From: Xenopus tropicalis
Lineage: Eukaryota > Chordata > Amphibia > Anura > Pipidae
Reading direction: 5' to 3'
Assembly (NCBI RefSeq): GCF_000004195.4
Contig: NC_030680.2
Span: 5,959,495-6,023,494, forward strand
DNA: 64,000 nucleotides
Position numbers and translations under genes: made by a program
The notes under the pieces: generated by a model
The model's database searches: none
What the model was told of the DNA's origin: nothing
Seen by the model: only the letters and a program-made list of their open reading frames with translations
Shown: in pieces, positions 27,951-38,406 of the stretch
Layout: the number at the start of each line of letters is the position of its first letter
Position numbering within the stretch: the first letter of the stretch is position 1

Positions 27951-29229
27951 TTGTTATACAGATAGCTAGAATCTCAGCCATAAAGCAGGGCAGGACTGCT
28001 GCTTACAATGGGGGGGATCAGATAGGATCTGTGCCACTGTGACAGAATGCTCTGTTATACAGATAGCTAGAATCTCAGCCATAAAGCAGGGCAGGACTGC
28101 TGCTTACAATGGGGGGATCAGATAGGATCTGTGCCACTGTGACAGAATGCTCTGTTATACAGATAGCTAGAATCTCAGCCATAAAGCAGGGCAGGACTGC
28201 TGCTTACAATGGGGGGGATCAGATAGGATCTGTGCCACTGTGACAGAATGCTCTGTTATACAGATAGCTAGAATCTCAGCCATAAAGCAGGGCAGGGACT
28301 GCTGCTTACAATGGGGGGATCAGATAGGATCTGTGCCACTGTGACAGAATGCTCTGTTATACAGATAGCTAGAATCTCAGCCATAAGCAGGGCAAGGACT
28401 GCTGCTTACAATGGGGGGGGGATCAGATAGGAATCTGTGCCACTGTGACAGAATGCTCTGTTATACAGATAGCTAGAATCTCAGCCATAAAGCAGGGCAG
28501 GACTGCTGCTTTACAATGGGGGGGGATCAGATAGGATCTGTGCCACTGTGACAGAATGCTCTGTTATACAGATAGCTAGAATCTCAGCCATAAAGCAGCG
28601 GCAGGAACTGGCTGCTTACAATGGGGGGGATCAGATAGGATCTGTGCCACTGTGACAGAAATGCTTCTGTTATACAGATAGCTAGAATCTCAGCCATAAA
28701 GCAGGGCAGGGACTGCTGCTTACAATGGGGGGATCAGATAGGATCTTGTGCCACTGTGACAGAATGCTCTGTTATACAGATAGCTAGAATCTCAGCCATA
28801 AAGCAGGGCAGGACTGCTGCTTACAATGGGGGGGGGGATCAGATAGGATCTGTGCCACTGTGACAGAATGCTCTGTTATACAGATAGCTAGAATCTCAGC
28901 CATAAAGCAGGGCAGGACTGCTGCTTACAATGGGGGATCAGATAGGGTCTGTGCCACTGTGACAGAATGCTCTGTTATACAGATAGCTAGAATCTCAGCC
29001 ATAAAGCAGGGCAGGACTGCTGCTTACAATGGGGGGGATCAGATAGGATCTGTGCCACTGTGACAGAATGCTCTGTTATACAGATAGCTAGAATCTCAGC
29101 CATAAAGCAGGGCAGGGCTGCTGCTTACAATGGGGGATCAGATAGGATCTGTGCCACTGTGACAGAATGCTCTGTTATACAGATAGCTAGAATCTCAGCC
29201 ATAAAGCAGGGCAGGACTGCTGCTTACAG
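27951..29229 (+). repeat. 100-bp minisatellite, block 1 (~13 copies)
   Basis: Tandem copies of a 100-bp unit containing gttatacagatagctagaat, cataaagcagggcaggactg and gatctgtgccactgtgacag. The start-to-start distance is 100 bp in clean copies, varying mainly in the G-run after cttacaat. Copies at about 28,280-28,750 carry private one-base insertions (gcagcggcagg, aaatgcttctg, gatcttgtg), while the outer copies are clean. The array stops just after ctgctgcttaca. Frames such as 28,860-29,063 are repeat artefacts. Confidence 0.95.
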
Positions 29230-30058
29230 TGGGTATTTTCATACAACAATAGCATTGCCATGAAGAAATGGATGCATTAATGGGTAACACAGACACTCCA
29301 ATCTGCTAATTAAACCATTTTGCCTTTTGTCCCTATTACTACACATTGGTAGAACAAAAGTGCCCAGAACATGCCAATTCCCGACTCGGCTCTGGGGATA
29401 ATGACATTACTGGGCGCTGTGAATGCGAAAATCAAAGGCGAAATCTGCCGTTGGGTCTCCCTGTAGAATTGTTCCATGTCTGAGACGTCGGACTGGGCCG
29501 TTAGACAGAGTAATAGAGAGACAAGGGGGCACAGACGGGGGGGGAAACTGACAGCGCAGAATTCATACCCCCCCCCCCCCCCCCCCCCCCCGGTGCCTCA
29601 GCCCATTAGCCGGTTACTGTTATCCCTATGGAGCCAATAATCTAATTACACTTCCCCTAGTTTTTTTAATTAAAATAGCAAATTGGGTTTTGGTTTTACC
29701 GTTGCGCCAAACCTCCCTGCCCCCCCATTCCCCATTCAAACATCAATCAGCTCACCCCCCCGGAATTCTGTAATAAAAGCCCCCCTCAGCCAGACGGCAG
29801 TTTCCAATCCCAAATGCCGCCGCTGGTTTATTTTTAGAAGCTCTGACAATAGCGGAGTCATTTTCTCTTGGCCAATGAGAGCGCGGCAGCTCAGAGAAAT
29901 AAAAACATAGCAACAAGTGCTTATTGTCTTACCCACAATCCCAATGGGAGAGGACAATGGGTGGAGCTATGAGTGGTTCATACAAAAATTAATTTACTAA
30001 AGGGAGGGTTGCCGCTGGTATTTTGCCTTGGGTTCACTTATGTAAGCGGCCATCAGAG
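29230..30058. other. Non-repetitive spacer with a 24-base C tract
   Basis: Mostly single-copy-looking sequence. A pure run of 24 C lies at 29,568-29,591. Overlapping open frames on both strands at about 29,683-29,957 have no recognisable domain. No gene is assigned. Confidence 0.5.
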
Positions 30059-31045
30059 TGTTCTAGCTCCACCCACTGTTTGAGTTATAAACCCCCTGCT
30101 CCTCCCTCTGTAACCTTCCATCTCAGTGTTCTAGGTCCACCCACTGTTTGATATATAAGCCCCACCCACTGCTCCTCCCCCTATAACCTTCAATCACAGT
30201 GTTCTAACTCCACCCACTGTTTGATTTATAAACTTCCCCCTGCTCCTCCCCCTATAACCTTCAATCACAGTGTTCTAACTCCACCCACTGTTTGATTTAT
30301 AAACTCCCCCCTGCTCCTCCCCCTATAACCTTCCATCACAGTGTTCTAACTCCACCCACTGTTTGATTTATAAACTTCCCCCTGCTCCTCCCCCTATAAC
30401 CTTCAATCACAGTGTTCTAGTCCCACCCATTGTTTGATTTATACCCTCCCCCCCGCTCCTCACCCTATAACCTTCCATCACAGTGTTCTAGCTCCACCCA
30501 CTGTTTGATTTATACCCCCCCCGCTCCTCCCCCTATAACCTTCCATCACAGTGTTCTAGCTCCACCCACTGTTTGATTTATACCCCCCCCGCTCCTCCCC
30601 CTATAACCTTCCATCACAGTGTTCTAGCTCCACCCACTGTTTGATTTATACCCCCCGCTCCTCCCCCTATAACCTTCAATCACAGTGTTCTAGTCCCACC
30701 CATTGTTTAATTTATACCCCCCCCGCTCCTCACCCTATAACCTTCCATCACAGTGTTCTAGCTCCACCCACAGATTGAGTTATAAACCCCCCCTGCTCCT
30801 CCCTCTGTAACTTTCCATCACAGTATTCTAGCTCCACCCACCATCTGATTTATAACTCTCTGCTCCTCCCCTATAACCTTCCATCACAGTGTTCTAGCTC
30901 CACCCACTGCTTCAGTTATAACCCACCCCCACTCCTCCCCCTATAACTTTCGATCTCAGTGTTCTAGCTCCACCCACCCCCACTCCTCCCCTATAACCTT
31001 CCATCACAGTGTTCTAGCTCCACCCACTGTTTGATTTATAAACCT
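30059..31045 (+). repeat. ~68-bp minisatellite (about 15 copies)
   Basis: Tandem units containing ccatcacagtgttctagctc, cacccactgtttgatttata and gctcctccccctataacctt. The period is 68 bp in the clean centre (for example 30,543 to 30,611) and varies between about 60 and 70 bp because of C-run length changes and partial deletions. Outer copies are more diverged (30,060-30,190 and 30,780-31,040), the usual pattern of an array homogenised in the middle. Confidence 0.9.
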
Positions 31046-31503
31046 TATAATTCCTACATGACGATCCGTATTATCGGAATTCCTCGACTGTGAAATAAAT
31101 ACTGTTATTTAATAGACGAGGCCCGGGAATCAGTGAAACCATGTGTTCCGCCCAGTAAGAAATAAGCCCTCTCCGCGCCACAAGCCCAATAAGTTCTCCC
31201 CTGATTTGTGGAGCTGCATGGATTAGGCTGCAGGGGTCGCAATACTGACGCTCGGCACATGATTAGACAGACTGAGATAAATAGATGTTCATTAACCCTG
31301 TGGCTCCATAGCAATTCCTCTCCGGCACAGAAACCCAACCCCAGGGTTAGATACAGTGAGCACAAAATTGGGGTAATGATAAACGTATGGAGACCTCCAC
31401 CTGTCTAACATCTCTGAGCAACTTTGAGTACTTTTTTTTAAAGGGGCCCAGAGGCGTCAAGTTATGCTGCAGGGGTTAATATGAAGTTGCCCCTGCCTTT
31501 GCT
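31046..31503. other. Non-repetitive spacer, no gene recognised
   Basis: Single-copy-looking sequence. The overlapping open frames at about 31,105-31,365 (-) and 31,208-31,408 (+) have no recognisable motif. Confidence 0.45.
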
Positions 31504-31804
31504 GCTATAACTGCCCCTGCCCTTCTGGGAAGGTTCCCACTAGATGTTGGGACAGTGTTGCTGGGAGTTGCTCCCATTCAGCCACAAGAGCATTAGTGAG
31601 GTTGGGCAGTGATGTTGGGGATCAGGCTCACAGTCGGGGTTCCATCCCACAGGGGTTCAGTTGGGTTGCCCAACCCTACCTGCTATAACTGCCCCTACCC
31701 TTCTGGGAAGGTTCCCACTAGATGTTGGGACAGTGTTGCTGGGAGTTGCTCCCATTCAGCCACAAGGACATTAGTGAGGTTGGGCAGTGATGTTGGGGAT
31801 CAGG
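31504..31804 (+). repeat. Two-copy tandem duplication, 178-bp offset
   Basis: The segment beginning gctataactgcccct at 31,504 recurs at 31,682 with few changes and stays similar for about 122 bp, to ggggatcagg. The shared part includes gcattagtgaggttgggcag and cagtgatgttgggg, which I remember as part of an interspersed repeat seen in several vertebrate genomes (memory only). Copy 1 carries about 55 bp more than copy 2. Confidence 0.8.
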
Positions 31805-32397
31805 TAAATAGGGGTGACCAGGTACTTTCGGCCTTGGGAATAGTTTTCCTTTAATATCTCTGATTCTGATTGGAGCTGACACGCAGACAGGACTCAGGAC
31901 TCGGCCACCCCGGGGGCTCGGCGCACAAAGCCTTGATGCCTTATGATAAATGAGGCCAGTAATCCGGAGTCGCAGCGCTGAGGACTAATAAAGGAGCCAT
32001 TAGCTGTAACACAATCCATTCATTGTACGGGAAGGGGAGAGGGTCAAGTACACACAGCGAGCGGCTGTGCATGGAATGATAGATGGTTCTTAACAGAAAA
32101 AAATACATAAAAGGCTCAGTATCAGCCGAGACTTTATAATACTTTCCCTCTTTACCTTTAATCATAAAAAGCAAATTAACTCATATATTGTGCAATGGCC
32201 GGGCCCCCGGGAGATGGAGCAGGTAAGGGCCATTTATAGAGCCGTAACCAACACTTTCTATTATGTCTTCTAAATACAAACGAAGGTCAGGCCTGTCTGT
32301 AACTCTGATACACAGTAACGCTCCTTCATCTGCCCCACGATCATAACTGCCCCAGTCTCATACAGTCACGTCTGGGGGTCGGGTTACATTCACCTTT
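31805..32397. other. Non-repetitive spacer, no gene recognised
   Basis: Single-copy-looking sequence with no convincing open frame or RNA gene. The minus-strand open frame at about 31,941-32,174 has no known domain. Confidence 0.45.
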
Positions 32398-32399
32398 TT

Positions 32400-32928
32400 G
32401 TCCTACAGTCTCCATCTTGCCCTACTGCCTCCATCTTGCCCTACTATCTCCATCTTGCCCTACTATCTCCATCTTGCCCTACTGTCTCCATCTTGCCCTA
32501 CTGTCTCCATCTTGCCCTACTGTCTCCATCTTATCCTACTGTCTCCATCTTGTCCTACTGTCTCCATCTTGCCCTACTGTCTCCATCTTGCCCTACTGTC
32601 TCCATCTTGCCCTACTGTCTCCATCTTGCCCTACTGTCTCCATCTTGCCCTACTGTCTCCATCTTGCCCTACTGTCTCCATCTTATCCTACTGTCTCCAT
32701 CTTGCCCTACTGTCTCCATCTTGCCCTACTGTCTCCATCTTGCCCTACTGTCTCCATCTTGCCCTACTGCCTCCATCTTCTCCTACTGTCTCCATCTTGC
32801 CCTACTGTCTCCATCTTGCCCTACTGTCTCCATTTTGTCCTACTGTCTCCATCTTGCCCTACTGTCTCCATCTTGCCCTACTGTCTCCATCTTCTCCTAC
32901 TGTCTCCATCTTGCCTTCTGTCACAATC
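32400..32928 (+). repeat. 19-bp minisatellite (~27 copies)
   Basis: Almost perfect tandem copies of ctgtctccatcttgcccta, with a few single-base variants (cttatccta, cttgtccta, cttctccta, ctgcctcc). Because 19 is not a multiple of three and the unit has no stop codon in these phases, all three forward frames stay open for about 190-210 codons. Those frames translate into the same Leu/Ser/Pro/Cys/His peptide repeat and are not genes. Confidence 0.95.
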
Positions 32929-33710
32929 TTCCCATACCATACACATATACTCCCAGTCCTTACTACCTACAGGTACATAGTTGCCGGCCCAGTTGCACCC
33001 GCTTGGACACCATACAGCCCTGTTATTTTAGTATTGTACTGATTTAAAGCCCCCCTTAAAGGTCCATATTTTGTTAAGGCACTGCTCAATCAAAAGGCAA
33101 TATGGCCCCTGCAATGCAGCATGACAAGGGCCCCATCTGGGGAGATTACATAATTGTACCCTGCGATGTTGTACATATTGAGTATATAAATCAGAATACA
33201 CAGTAAGGCCCAATCTATACACAGTAACTACTGTACTGAGAAGCTACACAGTATATTATATCCACAGAGTTTTAGCTTCAATCCCCCATGGGGCCCCTCT
33301 GACTATGGAACATTCTGTAGCCATTAAAGCAGCCTGTACCCATAACAAACTCGCTATTGTTTAGAGAAAACACATTATACTTCATAAAAGCTCCATATTG
33401 TCTGTATCATAAAGGGGGGTACATGGGGTGCAGCGGCGCCCACTCCCCTGTGAGGCATTAAAGCCACAGCTATTGTTACCCTGTTACTGTGTTGTCCTTG
33501 GCAATAAAGCTAGCGTTCCGTCCTTGGAAAGCCATTATATGTGCTGGGCTCTGCAGTGTGGGCTCATTGGAGTGCGGAACATTCCTTTATTCCATGCAGA
33601 ACTCAGGCTCCCTGCAAAGTCATCTCCCCATTCAAATGGTCAGACGTTCCCCTGCTTGTACCCAATATCCCCCCGATTCATTAAGGGAAACAAACAGATC
33701 TTGTGGCATG
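32929..33710. other. Non-repetitive spacer, no gene recognised
   Basis: Single-copy-looking sequence between the 19-bp array and the second 100-bp block. Overlapping plus-strand frames at about 33,428-33,857 run into the array and show no domain. Confidence 0.45.
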
Positions 33711-34337
33711 TACCATAAAGCAGGGCAGGACTGCTGCTTACAATGGGGGGGGGATAGGATCTGTGCCACTGTGACAGAATGCTCTGTTATACAGATAGCT
33801 AGAATCTCAGCCATAAAGCAGGGCAGGACTGCTGCTTACAATGGGGGGATCAGATAGGGTCTGTGCCACTGTGACAGAATGCTCTGTTATACAGATAGCT
33901 AGAATCTCAGCCATAAAGCAGGGCAGGACTGCTGCTTACAATGGGGGGGATAGGATCTGTGCCACTGTGACAGAATGCTCTGTTATACAGATAGCTAGAA
34001 TCTCAGCCATAAAGCAGGGCAGGACTGCTGCTTACAATGGGGGGATCAGATAGGATCTGTGCCACTGTGACAGAATGCTCTGTTATACAGATAGCTAGAA
34101 TCTCAGCCATAAAGCAGGGCAGGACTGCTGCTTACAATGGGGGGATCAGATAGGATCTGTGCCACTGTGACAGAATGCTCTGTTATACAGATAGCTAGAA
34201 TCTCAGCCATAAAGCAGGGCAGGACTGCTGCTTACAATGGGGGGATCAGATAGGATCTGTGCCACTGTGACAGAATGCTCTGTTATACAGATAGCTAGAA
34301 TCTCAGCCATAAAGCAGGGCAGGACTGCTGCTTACAT
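33711..34337 (+). repeat. 100-bp minisatellite, block 2 (~6 copies)
   Basis: Same unit and orientation as the block at 27.95-29.23 kb, 4.5 kb further on. It starts mid-unit at ataaagcagggcagg and stops after ctgctgcttaca, the same unit position at which block 1 stops. Copies are very similar to those of block 1. Confidence 0.95.
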
Positions 34338-34647
34338 TAGGGAATCTTTTATTATACAAAACAGCTGATGGTGGAGTTACCCTTTAATATAAAACAGTTT
34401 ACTGCTCTCACATATAAAATGCGGCTATACACACAGCTTTACACGCATGTGGGGCTGTAGGCGCTTTCGGCAACAAATGTTAATTTGTGTGAATTTTATA
34501 TGGAAACCGGATTCCTGCAACAGCACCATCATAAATAATAAATGTTGGTAATAATGTCACTCCATGTAATGTGAAGATATTACTATCCAGGGTATAAATG
34601 CCAATATGGCTGCATGTATGAGCCATGTAGATCCGAATACCCTCCCG
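34338..34647. other. Short non-repetitive spacer
   Basis: About 310 bp of AT-rich single-copy-looking DNA between the 100-bp and 104-bp arrays. I see nothing specific in it. Confidence 0.5.
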
Positions 34648-35405
34648 GGGCACACAATAAGCTGTACCCCCATACTGTACTGTCTAAGGGAAACACTATG
34701 GCACCCCCTACCCATATGTATAAATACAAATATACAGAGAGGGAATGTTCTGGGCACACAATAAGCTGTACCCCCATACTGTACTGTCTAAGGGAAACAC
34801 TATGGCACCTCCTACCCATATGTATAAATACAAATATACAGAGAGGGAATGTTCTGGGCACACAATAAGCTGTACCCCCATACTGTACTGTCTAAGGGAA
34901 ACACTATGGCACCTCCTACCCATATGTATAAATACAAATATACAGAGAGGGAATGTTCTGGGCACACAATAAGCTGTACCCCCATACTGTACTGTCTAAG
35001 GGAAACACTATGGCACCTCCTACCCATATGTATAAATACAAATATACAGAGAAGGAATGTTCTGGGCACACAATAAGCTGTACCCCCATACTGTACTGTC
35101 TAAGGGAAACACTATGGCACCTCCTACCCATATGTATAAATACAAATATACAGAGAAGGAATGTTCTGGGCACACAATAAGCTGTACCCCCATACTGTAC
35201 TGTCTAAGGGAAACACTATGGCACCTCCTACCCATATGTATAAATACAAATATACAGAGAAGGAATGTTCTGGGCACACAATAAGCTGTACCCCCATACT
35301 GTACTGTCTAAGGGAAACACTATGGCACCTCCTACCCATATGTATAAATACAAATATACAGAGAAGGAATGTTCTGGGCACACAATAAGCTGTACTCCCA
35401 TACTG
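34648..35405 (+). repeat. 104-bp minisatellite, block A (left flank of the LINE, ~7 copies)
   Basis: Tandem copies, exactly 104 bp apart, containing cacacaataagctgtacccc, actgtctaagggaaacacta and ccatatgtataaatacaaat. The first copies have gagagggaat and later ones gagaaggaat. All but the first have cacctcctaccc where block B has caccccctaccc. The array breaks off after cccatactg, where the LINE begins. Open frames on both strands here (75 and 85 codons) recur once per unit and are artefacts. Confidence 0.95.
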
Positions 35406-35566
35406 AGAGGAGGTGTGTGTGTGAGCTCCAGACTGTGAGGGTTTCCCAGGCCCTTTTTGGGTCTGGGAGGAGTGTTTTTTTTACCTGCAAACCTTGCAGG
35501 TTGTGAGGATTTCTCTCAGGAGAATTATTTTTTCTGCAATTTCCCCAAAAACATTTCCTCCAAAAA
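35406..35566 (+). promoter_or_regulatory. 5' leader of the Tx1-like element
   Basis: About 161 bp from the array junction to the ORF1 ATG, starting agaggaggtgtgtgtgtgag. In this family the 5' UTR usually carries an internal promoter. I see no TATA box or other defined element here, so promoter function is inferred from position only. Confidence 0.45.
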
Positions 35567-38404
35567 ATGAGGAAGAAAGTTGTGGTAACTCCGGGTAAAG
35601 GAGTGAGGATCTGCCTGAGATCCAGCAGGAAGGCTGCTCCCCCCAATCTGGCAGCAGCGGCTGAGAGCAGTGAGGTGCGCAAGGAGGTGAAGGCCATGGC
35701 TAAAAGTGACAAAGAAGGAGAAAGTACCGGCACGTGCGGCGTTCCATCTGTAATGGAGGTCCCCGAGCGAGCGAACACCCTGGACGACCAAGCCGAGGTT
35801 ACTGCAGAGAGTTGCAGTTCTGCTGCGGAAAATGGCAGTTCTGTTGCTGGGAGCTGCAGTTCAGAGGCAAGCCAGGAAGCTGCTGCAAGGCATGCTGGGA
35901 CCCAGGAGGGAAGTGCTGCAGGCTGCGAGGCAGCCATGGAAAGTGCTGAGGCCGCAGGCTGTGTGGCTATGGAAGTGGCTGAGGAGGCGCTGAGAGAGAG
36001 TTCTGAGACTGCTGCAATGGCCCAGGTAGGAGCAATGCACCTGTGTGATGGGGGAGAGACAGCTGCTAGCAATGGCGCTGGGAAGCCAGAGACTGTGGGC
36101 TCAGCTGGGCCCAATCAGACCCAGATCATCAGGGCTCTGAGAGACATCAGTATTCTGGAGGAGAAAAGGAACATTTTGGAGGGGAGTATAGACAATATGG
36201 TGGCTGGACTGGGGGCCCTTAGGGGGGCACAGAGAGCAAAAGCTATTCAAAAAATTGCTTATTTAAATAAAGACTTGGAGGACATTGAAAGTAACATTAC
36301 CGGGGTTCTGGCAGTTATAGAGCCCTGGAGAGAGCTTTATCATAACCGCAGGAGGTTCCAGGAAATGGAGAGAAACCAACTGAAAAAGGGTTTGAAAGAC
36401 TCTTTTGCTTTTCCTAAAGGGACTGTGACTCCTGCGGGTGGGAATGGGGGTCCGTCATGTGCGGATTCCTGGGATCCACTGACTAATTCTTTGCCATGCA
36501 ATAATGTTAATACTGTGAGTGTGTCTGGTGGGAGTGTGCCTCATGTGAGTGGGCAGTGTAACATGGCTGCTGGGAGTACTGGCATAGCTGCTGGGAGTAC
36601 TGGCATGGCTGCTGGGAGTACTCATATGGCTGCTGGGAGTGCTGGTATAGCTGCTGGGAGTACTCATATGGCTGCTGGGAGTACTGGTATAGCTGCTGGG
36701 AGTACTCATATGGCTGCTGGGAGTGCTGGTATGGCTGCTGGGAGTACTCATACGGCTACTGGGAGTACTGACATGGCTACTGGGAGTACTGGCGCGGCTG
36801 CTGGGAGTACTCATATGGCTGCTGGGAGTACTGGCGCGGCTGCTGGGAGTACTGGCATGGCTGCTGGGAGTACTGGCATGGCTGCTGGGAGTACTGACAT
36901 GGCTGCTGGGAGTACTAATATGGCTGCAGGGAGTACTGACATGACTGCACCACTGACTGATAAAACCGTATGTGATGCTGCAGCAAGAGTGGGTGATAGT
37001 GGTGCCACAGAGGGTGCAGGGAATCCCCCTGTAAATACCGAGAGTGAAGGGGCACAAGGGAGGAGAGGTGCCTGGGACGGTAAGAGACTGTTTCAGCAGA
37101 ATGTCTCTATGGCGGGTGAGAGTGCTGCCAGTAGGAGGAAGAATGTAGTGAAGATCAAGTGGGAGAAGGAGAGGGGTGAGTTCCCGGGGCGCAGGTTTGT
37201 GGGCAGGAATCTCATCAAACAGTCCCTGGGTTTTACCCCTGCAGACGTAAGTGGGCTGATAAGTGTCACAGACACTGAGTTTGATCTTGGCTTCAAACTG
37301 TCTCAGGGGTTGGATGATTTCTGGCGCAGGTATGAGGGTAAGAAAGGTGCCCCAGAGTGGGAGGGGTTTAGGGTGACCCCAGTCTCCAGGCCCGACACCA
37401 AGACAGTCACCATCATGTTTAAGACTGAGTCTGTGCACCCGGATGACGTGCTGATCTGGCTAAAGAGACAGTGCACCGTTCTGTCCCCCTTCACCCCACT
37501 GTATGATGAGGAGGGTTTCTGGGTAGGAGGGTGGAAGGTGCAGGTCAAACTGCACATGAATCTCCATGTCCCCAAGCACCTCCCCAATTCCTTTTTTATT
37601 GGGAAGGACAGGGGCGTTTGTTTCTACCCCGGCCAACCCAGGGTGTGTTTCAAGTGCGGATCAAACAGGCACTTTGCAGTTAAATGCACAGTTCTAAAGT
37701 GCGCCCTCTGTGGTGAGACTGGGCACCCCAGTAAGGAATGCCAGAAAATCCGCTGCAATTTGTGCTTGAAGTTAGGCCACGCCCACAGCTCTTGCCCCGA
37801 CGCATGGCACAATATGGTGGCAGAATGTTCTAATTTGGAGGAGGAAATGAGCCTCTCAATGGAACTTCTGGAGGAAGGGGATCAAACCTCAGAGGTAGTG
37901 GAACCAGAGAGGGAGGCTGTGCAGCCTGAATCCTCTGCCCCAGTTACTAAGGTGATGGGTGGGGCACAAGGGAGGTTACCCAAGGGGAACAGTGGGAAAA
38001 AGGAAGGAGAGCAGAGGGTCAGTAAGCCTAGAGGAGAAGGGGAGTGGAGTGTGGCGGGGGGAAAATCCTCAGAGAAAAATAAAAACATTCCCCCAAAAAT
38101 GACGGTAGCAACAGACAACAGATTTGTCCTGCCAGATGGTAAAACCTGGGGGGATCTCGCTGAGGAAGAGGAGGAGAGGCTGCGGGAGGAGGAGAGGAAA
38201 GAGGAGAGGAAGGCTAGGGCCTTGGCAAAGAAGGACAGGAAAAAAAGAGAGAGAAAAGAGAGTGGGGAGGAGAGTCAGGAGGCAGAGTCCCCAGGGGAGG
38301 AGGTGGTGGTTGACCTGGAGGGGGCAGAGAGTACCCCAAAAGTTCAGGTGAAAAGAAGGGGTGATGAAGGGGTTGGTGGTAGGCAGAAGCAAAACAAGAC
38401 CTAA
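35567..38404 (+). CDS. Tx1-like LINE ORF1 protein (nucleic-acid-binding Gag-like, three CCHC zinc knuckles)
   Basis: A 945-residue RNA-binding ORF1 protein, expected to coat element RNA in the ribonucleoprotein particle. A helical, possibly coiled-coil segment lies at about residues 188-262. An 18-copy heptapeptide repeat (MAAGSTG type) fills residues 333-458. A conserved basic/aromatic domain around residues 540-685 includes GFWVGGWKVQVKL and resembles, from memory, the region before the knuckles in ZCCHC3-like proteins. Three CCHC knuckles follow: C694/C697/H702/C707, C712/C715/H720/C725 and C730/C733/H738/C743. The C-terminus is rich in Glu, Lys and Arg. The ATG at 35,567 is the first long-frame start after the leader. 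The stop codon TAA shares its last A with the ORF2 ATG. There is no frameshift or premature stop. Confidence 0.92.
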   Translation: MRKKVVVTPGKGVRICLRSSRKAAPPNLAAAAESSEVRKEVKAMAKSDKEGESTGTCGVPSVMEVPERANTLDDQAEVTAESCSSAAENGSSVAGSCSSEASQEAAARHAGTQEGSAAGCEAAMESAEAAGCVAMEVAEEALRESSETAAMAQVGAMHLCDGGETAASNGAGKPETVGSAGPNQTQIIRALRDISILEEKRNILEGSIDNMVAGLGALRGAQRAKAIQKIAYLNKDLEDIESNITGVLAVIEPWRELYHNRRRFQEMERNQLKKGLKDSFAFPKGTVTPAGGNGGPSCADSWDPLTNSLPCNNVNTVSVSGGSVPHVSGQCNMAAGSTGIAAGSTGMAAGSTHMAAGSAGIAAGSTHMAAGSTGIAAGSTHMAAGSAGMAAGSTHTATGSTDMATGSTGAAAGSTHMAAGSTGAAAGSTGMAAGSTGMAAGSTDMAAGSTNMAAGSTDMTAPLTDKTVCDAAARVGDSGATEGAGNPPVNTESEGAQGRRGAWDGKRLFQQNVSMAGESAASRRKNVVKIKWEKERGEFPGRRFVGRNLIKQSLGFTPADVSGLISVTDTEFDLGFKLSQGLDDFWRRYEGKKGAPEWEGFRVTPVSRPDTKTVTIMFKTESVHPDDVLIWLKRQCTVLSPFTPLYDEEGFWVGGWKVQVKLHMNLHVPKHLPNSFFIGKDRGVCFYPGQPRVCFKCGSNRHFAVKCTVLKCALCGETGHPSKECQKIRCNLCLKLGHAHSSCPDAWHNMVAECSNLEEEMSLSMELLEEGDQTSEVVEPEREAVQPESSAPVTKVMGGAQGRLPKGNSGKKEGEQRVSKPRGEGEWSVAGGKSSEKNKNIPPKMTVATDNRFVLPDGKTWGDLAEEEEERLREEERKEERKARALAKKDRKKRERKESGEESQEAESPGEEVVVDLEGAESTPKVQVKRRGDEGVGGRQKQNKT
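36563..36940 (+). repeat. 21-bp coding minisatellite inside ORF1 (18 heptads)
   Basis: Eighteen tandem 21-bp units (atggctgctgggagtactgg type) encode M/I-A-A-G-S-T-G/H/D heptads at ORF1 residues 333-458. The unit length is a multiple of three, so the frame is kept. Variants are mostly at heptad positions 1 and 7, with Ser-Ala for Ser-Thr twice. Long minus-strand and alternative plus-strand frames across this stretch are shadows of the repeat. Confidence 0.95.
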
Positions 38405-38406
38405 TG
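38402..38406 (+). promoter_or_regulatory. TAATG stop-start junction between ORF1 and ORF2
   Basis: The ORF1 stop (TAA, 38,402-38,404) and ORF2 start (ATG, 38,404-38,406) overlap by one base, with a second ATG immediately after. In the silkworm LINE SART1 the same UAAUG arrangement has been shown to allow ORF2 translation by termination-reinitiation. The same mechanism is likely here by analogy. Confidence 0.75.

Noticed and set aside
32398..33047. Three overlapping plus-strand frames of 187-214 codons
   Set aside because: A stop-free 19-bp repeat opens all three frames at once, giving the same peptide repeat in each.
34557..35388. Repeated 75- and 85-codon frames on both strands
   Set aside because: They recur once per 104-bp unit and have no domain. 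The same applies at 41.6-42.3 and 61.5-62.3 kb.
36455..37438. 327-codon minus-strand frame with Ser/Thr/Pro/His repeats
   Set aside because: It is the antisense shadow of the heptad repeat in LINE ORF1.
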